DNA of 40,833 nucleotides from an uncultured bacterium (GCA_903912525.1 CAIWHK010000004.1:1-40833); one strand, 5' to 3'; counted from the first letter of the stretch, positions 1 through 10,574 are shown. Notes: generated from the letters alone by a model not told the origin. Program-made: numbers and translations.

Positions 1-351
1 GCGGCGGGCCCGGCCCCGGCATACCGGTCACCGGCGGTGGCGCAGCCCGTGTCGCCCTCGGCTCCGGCGGCCGCTCCGGGCCGCAGTGACATGTGGCGGG
101 ACTATGTCCCGGGCCGCTCGTCCCAGGCCCAGGCGGCCACGCCTGCCCACCCGGCGACGCCGGTCCCGACCGCATCGACCGCCCCGACAGCCTCGACCCC
201 GATCGTCCCGGTCGGCCAGACCGAAGATGACGTCAACGGCCTGATCGCCCACAGCCTGGTCGAGACGCCCGGCGCGGCTCCGGAGTCGACCGTCGCCGGC
301 CAGGAGAACTGGCGTCCGGAGCCGGTCGTGACCGAAGTGGCCAACGTCTGA
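1..351 (+). CDS. C-terminal part of an unknown Ala/Pro/Thr-rich protein (5' truncated by the window)
   Basis: The reading frame is open from the first base and ends with TGA at 349-351, so the start lies outside the window. The visible 116 residues are low complexity, rich in Ala, Pro, Thr and Val. They end in a more ordinary acidic segment, roughly from TEDDVNGLIAHSLVE to the terminus EVANV. I see no catalytic motif or membrane segment, and I do not recognise the family. The disordered tail resembles linkers at the end of larger envelope or regulatory proteins. The third codon position is strongly G/C, as in real genes here, and a good hairpin follows 42 bases after the stop. Both support a genuine gene end. 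An internal GTG at 37 could be read as a start but has no ribosome binding site. Confidence 0.5.
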   Translation, partial: AAGPAPAYRSPAVAQPVSPSAPAAAPGRSDMWRDYVPGRSSQAQAATPAHPATPVPTASTAPTASTPIVPVGQTEDDVNGLIAHSLVETPGAAPESTVAGQENWRPEPVVTEVANV

Positions 352-393
352 CGCGGCGCCCGGCGAGGGCCGGACGCAGCTGGTGAAACGACA

Positions 394-420
394 GGACCCG
401 GCAGCCCGGCTGCCGGGTCC
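394..420 (+). terminator. Hairpin terminator after the first gene
   Basis: A perfect 11-bp stem (394-404 with 410-420) closes a 5-base loop. Only two T residues follow, so it is a strong hairpin without a proper U-tract. It separates the partial gene from the nucleoside phosphorylase unit. Confidence 0.55.
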
Positions 421-462
421 TTGCCGTCACCGGGAGGGCCAGGACAGGGGGGAACCTTTCCC

Positions 463-491
463 TTGGTCGCCCCGCGCCGGCGTGCTAGTTT
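463..491 (+). promoter_or_regulatory. Putative sigma70-type promoter for the nucleoside phosphorylase
   Basis: TTGGTC (463-468), a 17-base spacer and TAGTTT (486-491) lie 56 bases before the GTG start at 547. The match is moderate, but the position between an upstream hairpin and the gene is sensible. Confidence 0.4.
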
Positions 492-546
492 ACCTCGCCC
501 GGCGGGCCAACCGGCCATTTCCGGCCCTTCCGCCGCAAGGAGTATC

Positions 547-1374
547 GTGAGCGTCTACTGGAATCAGATCCAGGAAGCGGCGGCCTTTATCCGGTCGCGC
601 ACCTCGTTCCAGCCCGAGATCGGCCTGGTCCTGGGCACGGGTCTGGGCGAACTCGGGCACCGCATCGAAACCGAATGCGTGATCTCGTACGGCGACGTGC
701 CGCACTTCAAGGAATCGACCGCCGAGAGCCACGTGGGCCAGTTGGTGCTCGGCACGCTGGGCGGCCGTCGCGTCATCGCGATGCAGGGCCGCATCCACTT
801 CTATGAGGGCTACACGATGCGGGAAGTGGCCCTGCCGGTCCGCGTCATGAAGGCGCTCGGGTGTCGCGCGCTGCTGATGAGCAACGCGGTCGGCGGCATG
901 AACCCGCAGTTCGGTCCGGGCGACATCACGGTGATGACCGACCACATCAACCTGATGGGCGACAACCCGCTCATCGGCGACAACGACGACCGGCTCGGGC
1001 CGCGGTTCCCGGACATGTCGGCGCCGTACGACCGGCAGTTCCTCGCCTGCATCGAGCAGGTGGCGCTGAAAGCGGGACTTGCCCTCAAGCGCGCGGTCTA
1101 CGTCGCGGTGGCCGGCCCGAACCTCGAGACCGCCGCCGAATACCGTTTCCTGCGCGTGATCGGCGCCGACACCGTCGGCATGTCGAGCGTGCCCGAGTGC
1201 CTGGCCGCCGTGCACGGCGGGATGCGCGTGATCGGGCTGTCCGTCGTGACGGACGCCTGCTTCCCCGACGCATTGAAGCCGGCCGACGTCAGCGAGATCA
1301 TCCGCGTGGCCAACGAGGCCCAGCCCCGCCTGGAGGCGCTGGTGACCGGCTTCCTGGCCGCGGTCGAGTTCTGA
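547..1374 (+). CDS. punA: Purine nucleoside phosphorylase (trimeric PNP/MTAP family)
   Basis: This 275-residue enzyme cleaves purine (deoxy)ribonucleosides with phosphate in the cytoplasmic purine salvage pathway. The family signature is complete. There is an N-terminal phosphate loop LVLGTGLGELG, the phosphate/ribose segments SHVGQLVLG and QGRIHFYEGY, the core MSNAVGGMNPQFGPGD, GPNLETAAEYR with the base-contacting Glu, and GMSSVPE. The length fits the trimeric class. The residue equivalent to human Asn243 is Asp (VVTDACFPD), as in methylthioadenosine phosphorylases, so base preference may differ from strict guanosine/inosine enzymes. I chose GTG 547 because AAGGAG ends four bases before it and the family N-terminus starts there. 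An upstream in-frame extension to 421 lacks similarity. A hairpin at 1380-1400 separates it from ileS. Confidence 0.93.
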   Translation: MSVYWNQIQEAAAFIRSRTSFQPEIGLVLGTGLGELGHRIETECVISYGDVPHFKESTAESHVGQLVLGTLGGRRVIAMQGRIHFYEGYTMREVALPVRVMKALGCRALLMSNAVGGMNPQFGPGDITVMTDHINLMGDNPLIGDNDDRLGPRFPDMSAPYDRQFLACIEQVALKAGLALKRAVYVAVAGPNLETAAEYRFLRVIGADTVGMSSVPECLAAVHGGMRVIGLSVVTDACFPDALKPADVSEIIRVANEAQPRLEALVTGFLAAVEF

Positions 1375-1379
1375 CAACC

Positions 1380-1400
1380 GGCGCCGGCTGTCCCGGCGCC
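1380..1400 (+). terminator. GC hairpin between the phosphorylase gene and ileS
   Basis: An 8-bp perfect stem (1380-1387 with 1393-1400) with a 5-base loop lies five bases after the phosphorylase stop. There is no T-run, so termination is likely to be partial at best. Confidence 0.4.
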
Positions 1401-1451
1401 GCCGTTTGCGGCCCTTAGCGACCGGTAGCCGCCAGAAGGACGTAGCCGACC

Positions 1452-4670
<3,219 letters not shown>

Positions 4671-4707
4671 GGCCAGGTCGGGTGACAGGCGACTCGGGAG
4701 GAAGCCC

Positions 4708-5082
4708 ATGCGAAAGACTGATCTCCAGCGATTCCGGAAGCTGCTCCTGGACGAGAAGGAGCGCGTGATGCAGTCGCTGGCCCAGCACGAAAAGGTCATC
4801 AAGCATACCGACCTGTCGGGACTCGAGACGGGCAAGGCGCACTCGAACCACATGGCCGACCAGGGCTCAGACGAGTTTCTCTACGAGACGACCATCAAGT
4901 TCGCGAACGCCGAGGGTCGTTACCTGTACAGCATCGAGGAGGCGCTGCGGCGCATCGAGGACGGAACCTACGGCAAGTGCCTGGAGTGCAACAAGGCGAT
5001 CGCGCCCGAGCGGCTCAAGCGCCTGCCGTACACCCGCCTGTGCATCGAGTGCAAGGAGAAGGAAGAGGCGGAGGACGCCTGA
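4708..5082 (+). CDS. dksA: DksA/TraR-family C4 zinc-finger regulator
   Basis: This 124-residue protein belongs to the DksA/TraR family, which binds in the RNA polymerase secondary channel and alters promoter response, often with ppGpp. An N-terminal helical coiled-coil (about residues 5-45) leads to an acidic tip, MADQGSDEF, with Asp51 and Asp55 placed like the DxxDxA tip of DksA. A C4 zinc finger follows, CLEC at 91-94 and CIEC at 112-115 with 17 residues between the pairs. Length and order fit the family. The start is ATG 4708 behind GGAGGA. Its stop overlaps the lspA start by one base (TGATG), which implies translational coupling. A dksA-like gene between ileS and lspA is a common arrangement. 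The family call is firm; whether it is the principal ppGpp partner is not known. Confidence 0.9.
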   Translation: MRKTDLQRFRKLLLDEKERVMQSLAQHEKVIKHTDLSGLETGKAHSNHMADQGSDEFLYETTIKFANAEGRYLYSIEEALRRIEDGTYGKCLECNKAIAPERLKRLPYTRLCIECKEKEEAEDA

Positions 5083-5630
5083 TGCCGTCGCGCCTGTGGC
5101 GGCCCTGGTTCTGGGCGCCGCTCGTCCTTGTCGTCGATCTCATCACCAAGCGCCTGGTGCTTGCCAACGTCGAGGCCCTCCGGGGGCGCATCGACTTCAT
5201 CGGCGACTTCGCCCGCTTCATCTATGTGCGCAACCCGGGTTCGGCGATGGGATTGTTCCCGATCGGTCGCTGGGCCCTGGTCGTCATCAGTGCTGCGGCC
5301 GCCGTCTTCCTGGCCTGGCTCTATGTCACCAGCCGTCCGCGCAATGGGGTCCGCCTCGGCGCGATGGCGGCCATCTTCGGCGGCGCCATCGGCAACCTGA
5401 TCGACCGCGTGTTTTACGGCGGCCTGGTCGTCGACTTCATCGACGTGGGCATCGGCACCCATCGTTTCTACACCTTCAATGTCGCGGACATCGGCGTCAG
5501 CCTCGGTGGCGTCGTCCTGTTCCTGAGCCTGATGCGCGAGGGCAAGCCCACCAGTGATGCCCCTGCCACCGACGCTCCCGCCGCCGCACCCGCGGCGGAC
5601 CCTCCTGCAGATCGGCCGGATGATGCCTGA
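5082..5630 (+). CDS. lspA: Lipoprotein signal peptidase (signal peptidase II)
   Basis: This 182-residue integral membrane aspartyl protease removes signal peptides from diacylglyceryl-modified prolipoproteins. Four hydrophobic segments are visible (about residues 7-28, 60-80, 88-105 and 134-150). The conserved blocks YVRNPGSAMG, GGAIGNLIDR and FNVADIGVSLG are present. The catalytic aspartates are Asp108 (LIDR) and Asp136 (NVAD). The last 25 or so residues form an Ala/Pro/Asp-rich tail beyond the usual family end, probably disordered and cytoplasmic. The start ATG overlaps the preceding stop by one base. The tail overlaps the start of rluD, so the four genes from ileS are probably one transcript. 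Confidence 0.95.
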   Translation: MPSRLWRPWFWAPLVLVVDLITKRLVLANVEALRGRIDFIGDFARFIYVRNPGSAMGLFPIGRWALVVISAAAAVFLAWLYVTSRPRNGVRLGAMAAIFGGAIGNLIDRVFYGGLVVDFIDVGIGTHRFYTFNVADIGVSLGGVVLFLSLMREGKPTSDAPATDAPAAAPAADPPADRPDDA

Positions 5631-6621
5631 ACAGAACACCGGGCCACGCGACTTCGTCGTGGGGCCCGCCGACGACGGGATGCGCCTGGACGTGTTCCTG
5701 GCTGCCGCCTGCCCTGACCTGTCCCGCAGTCGCGTGCGTGCCGACCTCGAAAAGGACGGCGCCGTGCTCGTGGACGATCGCGTGCGCCCGGCCTCGTTCC
5801 GGCTGAAGGAGGGGCAGCGCGTTGCGTTCACTTCTGCGGCGCGCGAGCCGCTCAGCGCCGAGCCGCAGGCCATCGACCTGACCGTCGTGTACGAGGACGA
5901 GCACATCATCGTCATCAACAAGCCGGTGGGCCTGGTCGTGCACCCGGCAGTGGGCCATCCCGACGGCACCCTGGTCAATGCGCTGCTGTACCGGCAGGGG
6001 CCGATCACGGCGGGCGGCGACCCGCTGCGGCCCGGCATCGTGCACCGGCTCGACCGCGACACCAGCGGGCTTCTGGTGGCGGCCCTGGACGATGTTTCGC
6101 ACCGGAGGCTGGCCGCACAGCTGGCCGATCGCAGCCTCGGCCGGGTCTACCTGGCCCTCAGCTGGGGGTGCTGGGCTCGTGACGAGGGGGAGCTCGAGGG
6201 CCCGATCGCCCGCGACCCGAAGCGGCGCCAGCGGATGGCCGTCGTGCCCGGGGGGCGCGCCGCACTGACGCGCTACCGGGTGCTGGAGGACTACGGCTTC
6301 GCCCAGTACTGCCGGGTCGAGCTGGCGACCGGTCGCACGCACCAGATCCGCGTCCATTTCGCCCATGGCGGCCATCCCGTGGTGGGCGACCCCACGTACG
6401 GGGACGATGCCCGCGCCCGTGGCGTCCACGGCCCGGACCGGCGGCTGGCCGAGCAGATGGTCAAGCTGGCCGGGCGCCAGATGCTGCATGCGGCCGAACT
6501 GCACCTGTGCCACCCGGTGACGGGGGAGGCGATGTCCTTCGCGGCGCCCCTGCCGCGCGATTTCGCGACTGTCCTGGGCGCACTGCGGGGCCCCGGCGGC
6601 GCGGCCCCTGCCGCAGGCTGA
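5620..6621 (+). CDS. rluD: 23S rRNA pseudouridine synthase, RluD family
   Basis: This enzyme of about 333 residues isomerises uridines to pseudouridine in large-subunit rRNA. An N-terminal S4 RNA-binding domain (about residues 15-75, with MRLDVFLAAACPDLSRSRV) precedes the RluA/RluD catalytic domain. The catalytic Asp145 sits in GIVHRLDRDTSGL. The later family motifs RTHQIRVHFAHGGHPVVGD and LHAAELHLCHP are intact. Two adjacent ATG codons (5620 and 5623) are possible starts overlapping the lspA end; neither has a strong ribosome binding site, so coupling is likely. Further upstream starts at 5554-5557 would add an unconserved proline-rich stretch. RluD is the best assignment, although RluA/RluC-type specificity cannot be excluded. 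Confidence 0.92.
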   Translation: MMPEQNTGPRDFVVGPADDGMRLDVFLAAACPDLSRSRVRADLEKDGAVLVDDRVRPASFRLKEGQRVAFTSAAREPLSAEPQAIDLTVVYEDEHIIVINKPVGLVVHPAVGHPDGTLVNALLYRQGPITAGGDPLRPGIVHRLDRDTSGLLVAALDDVSHRRLAAQLADRSLGRVYLALSWGCWARDEGELEGPIARDPKRRQRMAVVPGGRAALTRYRVLEDYGFAQYCRVELATGRTHQIRVHFAHGGHPVVGDPTYGDDARARGVHGPDRRLAEQMVKLAGRQMLHAAELHLCHPVTGEAMSFAAPLPRDFATVLGALRGPGGAAPAAG

Positions 6622-6625
6622 TTTC

Positions 6626-6654
6626 TGGACAGGGCTTCGCGGGTATCCTATCCT
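6626..6654 (+). promoter_or_regulatory. Putative sigma70-type promoter before the STAS gene
   Basis: TGGACA (6626-6631), a 17-base spacer and TATCCT (6649-6654) start just after the rluD stop and lie about 70 bases before the STAS start. The stretch is more AT-rich than its surroundings. Confidence 0.45.
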
Positions 6655-6723
6655 GTGCCGGTCGGTGGCGGGATCACGGCGGCCCGCCGCTTTGCGCAAT
6701 TTCCATCAAGGTGGTCGCTGCCG

Positions 6724-7062
6724 TTGAAGATCAGGGAACGCAAGCGGGACGGGGTGGCCATCCTCGAGATGAGCGGCAAGCTCATGGGAGGGCCCGACGC
6801 CGAGACTTTCGACGAGACGCTCAAGACGCTCATCCACGAGGACTGCCGCAACGTGATCGTCGACATGGAGCGCGTCAGCTGGGTCAACAGTACCGGCCTG
6901 GGTATCCTGATCTCGGGCTACACGACGCTGAAAAAGAGCGGCGGCGAATTGAAACTGCTGAAGGTCTCGGACCGTATCGAGAATATCTTCGTGGTGTCGA
7001 AGCTCTATACCGTCTTCGCTTCCTTCCAGGACGAGGACGAGGCTGTCAGGAGCTTCTCGTGA
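6724..7062 (+). CDS. STAS-domain anti-anti-sigma factor (anti-sigma factor antagonist)
   Basis: This 112-residue single STAS-domain protein is of the SpoIIAA/RsbV type. Such proteins bind, and are phosphorylated by, a cognate HATPase anti-sigma kinase. The core strand-helix pattern is clear: KIRERKRDGVAILEMSGKL, then the phosphoacceptor loop VSWVNSTGLGIL, with Ser56 (or Thr57) as the likely acceptor. The next gene encodes an RsbW-like kinase 22 bases on, which supports a partner-switching pair. I chose TTG 6724 because AAGGTGG lies about ten bases upstream and the protein then begins at the domain edge. A longer form from GTG 6655 adds an unlikely basic leader. No sigma factor gene is adjacent, so the target is unknown. 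Confidence 0.85.
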   Translation: MKIRERKRDGVAILEMSGKLMGGPDAETFDETLKTLIHEDCRNVIVDMERVSWVNSTGLGILISGYTTLKKSGGELKLLKVSDRIENIFVVSKLYTVFASFQDEDEAVRSFS

Positions 7063-7084
7063 CGACCGGGGCGGGAGGAACGGC

Positions 7085-7507
7085 ATGAGCACGCGCGTGG
7101 AGCTGAAGCTGCCCAGCCGCATGGAGTATCTCGGCGTGCCCGATGTGGTGCTGCTGGAGATCGGCGGCGAGCGCGGTTTCAGCCGGCGGGGGCTCGAGGA
7201 ACTGGGCACGGCCATCATCGAGGCCTGCACCAACGCCATGGAGCACGGCAACCATCTGGCGGACGGCCTCTGCATCGAGATCTGGTTCGACCTCGAGGAC
7301 GACCGCATCACGGTCACCGTCCTGGACCAGGGGCCCGGTTTCGACCACGTGGCCTGGATGCCGAGCGAGGACCTGATGCGCCAGCGTGGCCGCGGCATCC
7401 TCATCATGCGCGAGTTCACCGACGAACTGGAATTCGGTCGCTACGCCGACGGCCGTTTCCTCATCCGCCTTGTCAAATTGCTCGGCCCCGAAGCCGACCC
7501 CGAGTGA
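7085..7507 (+). CDS. RsbW/SpoIIAB-like anti-sigma serine kinase (HATPase)
   Basis: This 140-residue GHKL ATPase matches anti-sigma factor kinases that phosphorylate STAS antagonists and sequester sigma factors or other partners. The N-box is IIEACTNAMEHGN (residues 44-56). The G1 box is DQGPGFD (81-87). The G2 box is RGRGILIM (101-108). The length is typical. The start is ATG 7085 with GGGAGG a few bases upstream. It sits 22 bases after the STAS gene and just before ruvX, with five bases between its stop and the ruvX GTG, so all are likely co-transcribed. The family is firm. Whether the pair controls a sigma factor or a phosphatase-based switch cannot be read from this window. Confidence 0.87.
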   Translation: MSTRVELKLPSRMEYLGVPDVVLLEIGGERGFSRRGLEELGTAIIEACTNAMEHGNHLADGLCIEIWFDLEDDRITVTVLDQGPGFDHVAWMPSEDLMRQRGRGILIMREFTDELEFGRYADGRFLIRLVKLLGPEADPE

Positions 7508-7511
7508 CCCC

Positions 7512-7997
7512 GTGCCCGTGTACCTGGGCATCGACCACGGCACGCGCCGCGTCGGAATCGCCGTCAGCGATCCGGACGCGGCGTTCGCTTTTGCGCTGGA
7601 GACCCATGTCGAAGGGCGCGACGGCTCGCTGCTCGCTCTCCTTTCGAAGCTGGTGGCCGAGCGCGGGGTCGCCGCAGTGATCGTGGGCCTGCCTCTGACG
7701 GCCGACGGCCGCGAGGGCGAATCGGCGGTGCGTGCGCGCCGCTTTGCCGAACGCCTGGCCGAGGTGCTGCCCGTGCCGGTCGAGATGTGGGACGAGCGCT
7801 ACACGAGCCAGGAGGCCGACCGCTTTTTGGCGCCCCGCCGCGGCCGTGCCAGGCCGGACCGGGACAGGGGCGAGCGCGACGCGGTTGCCGCCGAGCTGAT
7901 CCTGCAGGGCTGGCTCGATCGCCGCACGGCCTCCCAGGCCGCCGCGACCGCGCTGGCCGCCGCGACTGACCCCGCAGAAGACGAGGGCGACCTGTGA
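7512..7997 (+). CDS. ruvX: YqgF/RuvX family putative Holliday junction resolvase / pre-16S rRNA nuclease
   Basis: This 161-residue RNase H-fold protein has YLGIDHGTRRVGIAVSD at the N-terminus (first catalytic Asp8), VIVGLPLTADGREGE, then WDERYTSQEAD and RDAVAAELILQGWL, which complete the acidic active site. The family processes the 5' end of pre-16S rRNA in E. coli and has been proposed to resolve Holliday junctions. A loop rich in Arg/Gly (about residues 112-125) and a C-terminal Ala-rich tail are longer than in short family members. The start is GTG 7512, just after the kinase stop. A second in-frame GTG at 7518 is possible but would trim the first strand. The stop overlaps the mltG start by four bases. 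Confidence 0.9.
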   Translation: MPVYLGIDHGTRRVGIAVSDPDAAFAFALETHVEGRDGSLLALLSKLVAERGVAAVIVGLPLTADGREGESAVRARRFAERLAEVLPVPVEMWDERYTSQEADRFLAPRRGRARPDRDRGERDAVAAELILQGWLDRRTASQAAATALAAATDPAEDEGDL

Positions 7998-9100
7998 GGC
8001 GCGCGCTGGTGGTCGCCGGCTGCGCCCTGCTGCTGCTGTCGGCGGTGCTCGGCTGGTCGTGGCAGCAGTGGAACCAGCGCTGGCCCGTCGGCCCCCGCTA
8101 CGTCTCCCAGCGCGTGCGCGTCCATTCCGGCATGTCGATGGCGGCCCTGGCCGACACGCTGTCGGCTCGTGGCCTGCTCAGGCACCCGTCGGTGCTGGTC
8201 GTGGGCGCGCGCCTGACCGGCAAGAGCGGGCGCCTGCAGGTGGGACTGTTCCATGTCGCGCCGGGCCTGCCGGTGCGTGACCTGGTCTCGCTGTTCACGA
8301 AGCCGGGCCTGCCGCCGGTCCGGGTGACGATCCCCGAGGGCCTGGACGCCGGGCAGACGGCCCGGCTTCTGGCGGGAGCGCTCGGGCTGGATCCGGTGTC
8401 GTTTCTCGACGCTGCCAACCGCGCCGTCGGGCAGTCCTGGCGCGAGCGCGGTGACCGCGCCGGCATGGCGGCCTTCGCGCGCCTGGACAGCGTGCTGGTG
8501 GTCGAGGCGGTGCGCGCCGGCCACACGTTCCCCCGCTGCGAGGGCTACCTGGCGCCGGACACCTACTTCTTCGACGAGGACACCGACCCCGGCGTGGCGG
8601 CCGAACGCCTGGTCAGCGCCCAGTTCGCGCGCCTGGACGAGGTGCTCGCGGGGCCGCGTTCGCCGGCCGCAGCGGGGTTGTCGCCGCACCAGTTGCTGAC
8701 CCTGGCGTCGATCATCGAGGCAGAGACCGGCAAGCCGGACGAGCGCGCGCGTGTGGGGGCCGTGTACCTCAACCGCCTGCGGCTGAGCTGGAACCTGGCA
8801 GCCGACCCGACCGTGGCCTATGCGCTGCGGAAGAAGGGGCAAAGGCTGCTGTTTCGCGATCTGGAAAGCGAGTCGGCTTGGAACACTTACCGCCGGGCGG
8901 GGTTGCCGCCCGGTCCGATCGGCAGTCCCGGCCTGGCGTCACTGCAGGCGGCGGCGCGGCCGGATGTGGCCTGCCGCGCGATGTTCTTCGTCGCCGATGG
9001 TGCCGGCGGCCATGTGTTCAGCCTGACCGCGGCAGAACACGAATCAGCGGTGCAGCGCTACCATGCCCGGCGCGATGCCGGCGCGATTCCGCGACGTTAG
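7994..9100 (+). CDS. mltG: Endolytic murein transglycosylase MltG (YceG-like)
   Basis: This 368-residue protein has one N-terminal membrane anchor (about residues 3-22) and a periplasmic YceG-like domain. MltG cleaves nascent glycan strands and is thought to set their length. The catalytic Glu242 is in LASIIEAETGKPDE, equivalent to Glu218 of the E. coli enzyme. The family motifs RVGAVYLNRL, ADPTVAYAL and AGLPPGPIGSPG are present, preceded by a LysM-like region (about residues 38-105). The start is GTG 7994, overlapping ruvX by four bases (GTGA). The ruvX-mltG pairing is common in bacteria. The next unit has its own promoter, so this gene probably ends the operon. Confidence 0.93.
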   Translation: MRRALVVAGCALLLLSAVLGWSWQQWNQRWPVGPRYVSQRVRVHSGMSMAALADTLSARGLLRHPSVLVVGARLTGKSGRLQVGLFHVAPGLPVRDLVSLFTKPGLPPVRVTIPEGLDAGQTARLLAGALGLDPVSFLDAANRAVGQSWRERGDRAGMAAFARLDSVLVVEAVRAGHTFPRCEGYLAPDTYFFDEDTDPGVAAERLVSAQFARLDEVLAGPRSPAAAGLSPHQLLTLASIIEAETGKPDERARVGAVYLNRLRLSWNLAADPTVAYALRKKGQRLLFRDLESESAWNTYRRAGLPPGPIGSPGLASLQAAARPDVACRAMFFVADGAGGHVFSLTAAEHESAVQRYHARRDAGAIPRR

Positions 9101-9134
9101 GCTTGGCAGGCGTCGCGGGACTTCGCGAGCCCAT

Positions 9135-9164
9135 TTGACGATGTGTGGTGGGGCGCGCTATCTT
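9135..9164 (+). promoter_or_regulatory. Promoter for the small membrane protein and tRNA-Val
   Basis: TTGACG (9135-9140), an 18-base spacer and TATCTT (9159-9164) form a good sigma70-type promoter about 60 bases before the small gene. No other promoter is evident before the tRNA, so both are probably expressed from it. Confidence 0.6.
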
Positions 9165-9224
9165 GCGCCGAGCCGCGGAGCGCAAAGCGACGCGACGACC
9201 GGCAACGGCTGGAAAGGAACACTG

Positions 9225-9401
9225 ATGGAAATCCTGCGCAGGTTCTGGTTGCTGTGGACGGCCCTGGGTGCCATCGCGCTCGGTTTCACGCTGCTCTATT
9301 TCCGGAGCCTGTCGCTCGGCCCGATCCTGCTGGTGAGCGGCTACTGCGTGCTGCTGCCTTTCTTCCTGTGGCGGTCCTTCCGCAAGAACGTGGGCGAATA
9401 G
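9225..9401 (+). CDS. Small two-helix membrane protein overlapping tRNA-Val
   Basis: This 58-residue protein starts at ATG 9225 behind GGAAAGGAA. It has two hydrophobic segments, about residues 7-25 and 32-48, separated by a short FRSLSLG turn, and ends in a basic tail RSFRKNVGE. I do not recognise a family. The arrangement is that of small inner-membrane proteins of unknown role. Its last codons and stop (GGC GAA TAG) are also the first ten bases of tRNA-Val, so the TAG is part of the acceptor stem and the base following it. The own promoter, ribosome binding site and hydrophobic pattern favour a real gene. Translation into a tRNA precursor is unusual. Confidence 0.65.
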   Translation: MEILRRFWLLWTALGAIALGFTLLYFRSLSLGPILLVSGYCVLLPFFLWRSFRKNVGE

Positions 9402-9468
9402 TTCAGCTGGTTAGAACGCCTGCTTTACACGCAGGAAGTCACAGGTTCGAATCCTGTTTCGCCCACCA
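9392..9468 (+). tRNA. tRNA-Val (anticodon TAC)
   Basis: All arms fold. The acceptor GGGCGAA (9392-9398) pairs with TTCGCCC (9458-9464). The anticodon stem CCTGC/GCAGG holds loop TTTACAC with anticodon TAC. The T-arm is ACAGG-TTCGAAT-CCTGT, and CCA is encoded at 9466-9468. It is 77 bases long. Its 5' end overlaps the end of the small membrane protein gene by ten bases. Confidence 0.96.
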
Positions 9469-9823
9469 AAACCTTCCCGCCCCTGCCATTCCGGATCAGA
9501 TTTGACTTCTTTTTTCCGGGCCCCGGTCCTGAACCGGACGGGGGAGGGGCGGCGGCCCAATCGGGCCGTTTGGCATATCTTTTATTTTTTCAACAGGTTA
9601 CATGACGCGAAGTCCCCGGTCGGTGCCCCAAAGTTTTCCCGTGTTTCGTCAATTTTCCATAGTAGAGCGGAAAATAATCACTTGCGCGGTTTCGGCAGGG
9701 GTGGTAAGCTCATCCGGTCAAGTGATGGACACGCAAGTGGGAGGGAGAGTTCAACGCAGTTGTCAATGTGTGCGCCTGGGCTAGCCACCCTCGCAGGAAC
9801 TTGCCTTATTTGGAGGTGTCCTA
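9469..9823 (+). other. AT-richer intergenic region upstream of the dockerin-like gene
   Basis: No convincing gene lies here. The stretch 9570-9720 is clearly AT-richer than the rest of the window. It contains T-runs after the tRNA (around 9508-9514), a small 6-bp hairpin at 9553-9568 followed by TTT that may end the tRNA transcript, and a promoter candidate at 9682-9710. A 110-codon open frame crosses it but has no start signal or protein-like composition. Confidence 0.6.
9682..9710 (+). promoter_or_regulatory. Putative promoter for the dockerin-like secreted protein
   Basis: TTGCGC (9682-9687), a 17-base spacer and TAAGCT (9705-9710) lie about 115 bases before the gene. The transcript would have a leader of roughly 105 bases. 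Confidence 0.4.
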
Positions 9824-10465
9824 ATGGTTCTTAGGAAACTCACGGGAGTCTTCTCGATCGCTCTGGTCATTGGCGCGGCTACGTTTGCTGTCGCTGGTGT
9901 GCCGGATCTGCAGCTCTCGACCGCGAGCACTGCGGCTGCCGGAAGTCCGGTCATGTACAACCTGCCGAACGGCCTGGGCTCGACCTTTGCCCTGGCTCGT
10001 ACGACGAGCGGTATTGTGAACGCGACGATCACCCTGACCGTCCTGGACGGCGGCGGTGTCCCTGTGGCGAACTTCTCGGCTGCTGACATGTGGCTGGAGA
10101 AGGCTGTTTCCGCCGGCACGGGCAATTTCATTGCCTGCACCGGTGGCACGACGGCTGACCTTAACACCAACGCGTCGGGCGTGACCACTTGGGCCGCTCC
10201 CCTGCGCGCCGGTGGCTGGTCGACGGCCAATACCCTGGTCGTCATCAACGGTTCGCCGCTGACCAGCAGCTCCGGTCTGAACTTGCGCCACAACAGCGCG
10301 GATATCAACGGCGATGGCGTTGCCAATCTGTCGGACATCCCGCTGTTCGCTGGTGACTTCACCGGTGGCACGAATGCGTTCCGCTCGGACCTCCAGTACG
10401 ATGGATTCGTGAATCTGAGCGATATCCCTCGTCTGGCCTCGGGCGTTGGCGCGGTTTGCCCGTAG
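9824..10465 (+). CDS. Secreted protein with C-terminal dockerin-like repeats
   Basis: This 213-residue protein starts at ATG 9824 behind GGAGGTG. It has a signal peptide (KLTGVFSIALVIGAATFAVAG). The middle is a beta-rich Thr/Gly/Asn-containing region of unknown function. The C-terminus carries two 12-residue calcium-binding loops of the dockerin type I pattern, DINGDGVANLSD (160-171) and DLQYDGFVNLSD (189-200), and ends GVGAVCP. In cellulosome systems dockerins bind cohesins, but in this kind of bacterium such repeats often occur on exported proteins without known cohesins, and none is encoded here. Codons such as GCT, GGT and CGT are more frequent than in neighbouring housekeeping genes, which suggests high expression. 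The call rests on the signal peptide and the calcium loops; the function is unknown. Confidence 0.82.
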   Translation: MVLRKLTGVFSIALVIGAATFAVAGVPDLQLSTASTAAAGSPVMYNLPNGLGSTFALARTTSGIVNATITLTVLDGGGVPVANFSAADMWLEKAVSAGTGNFIACTGGTTADLNTNASGVTTWAAPLRAGGWSTANTLVVINGSPLTSSSGLNLRHNSADINGDGVANLSDIPLFAGDFTGGTNAFRSDLQYDGFVNLSDIPRLASGVGAVCP

Positions 10466-10543
10466 TCGACTGTTAGCAGCGGCACCGCTGTTCGCTAGGT
10501 GCAGTGACATCCCGGCCTCGGCCGGGGCCGAAAACTGGACCCG

Positions 10544-10574
10544 ATGGCCCTGCTGATGCAGGCGGCAGGGCCAT
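10544..10574 (+). terminator. Hairpin between two secreted-protein genes
   Basis: A perfect 10-bp stem (10544-10553 with 10565-10574) with an 11-base loop, preceded by a smaller CCCGGC/GCCGGG hairpin at 10511-10526. No T-run follows, so it may be a terminator or a leader structure of the next gene. Confidence 0.4.

Noticed and set aside
9502-9834. Open frame of 110 codons after tRNA-Val
   Set aside because: It has no ribosome binding site, an unlikely composition, contains the promoter candidate at 9682 and overlaps the start of the dockerin-like gene.
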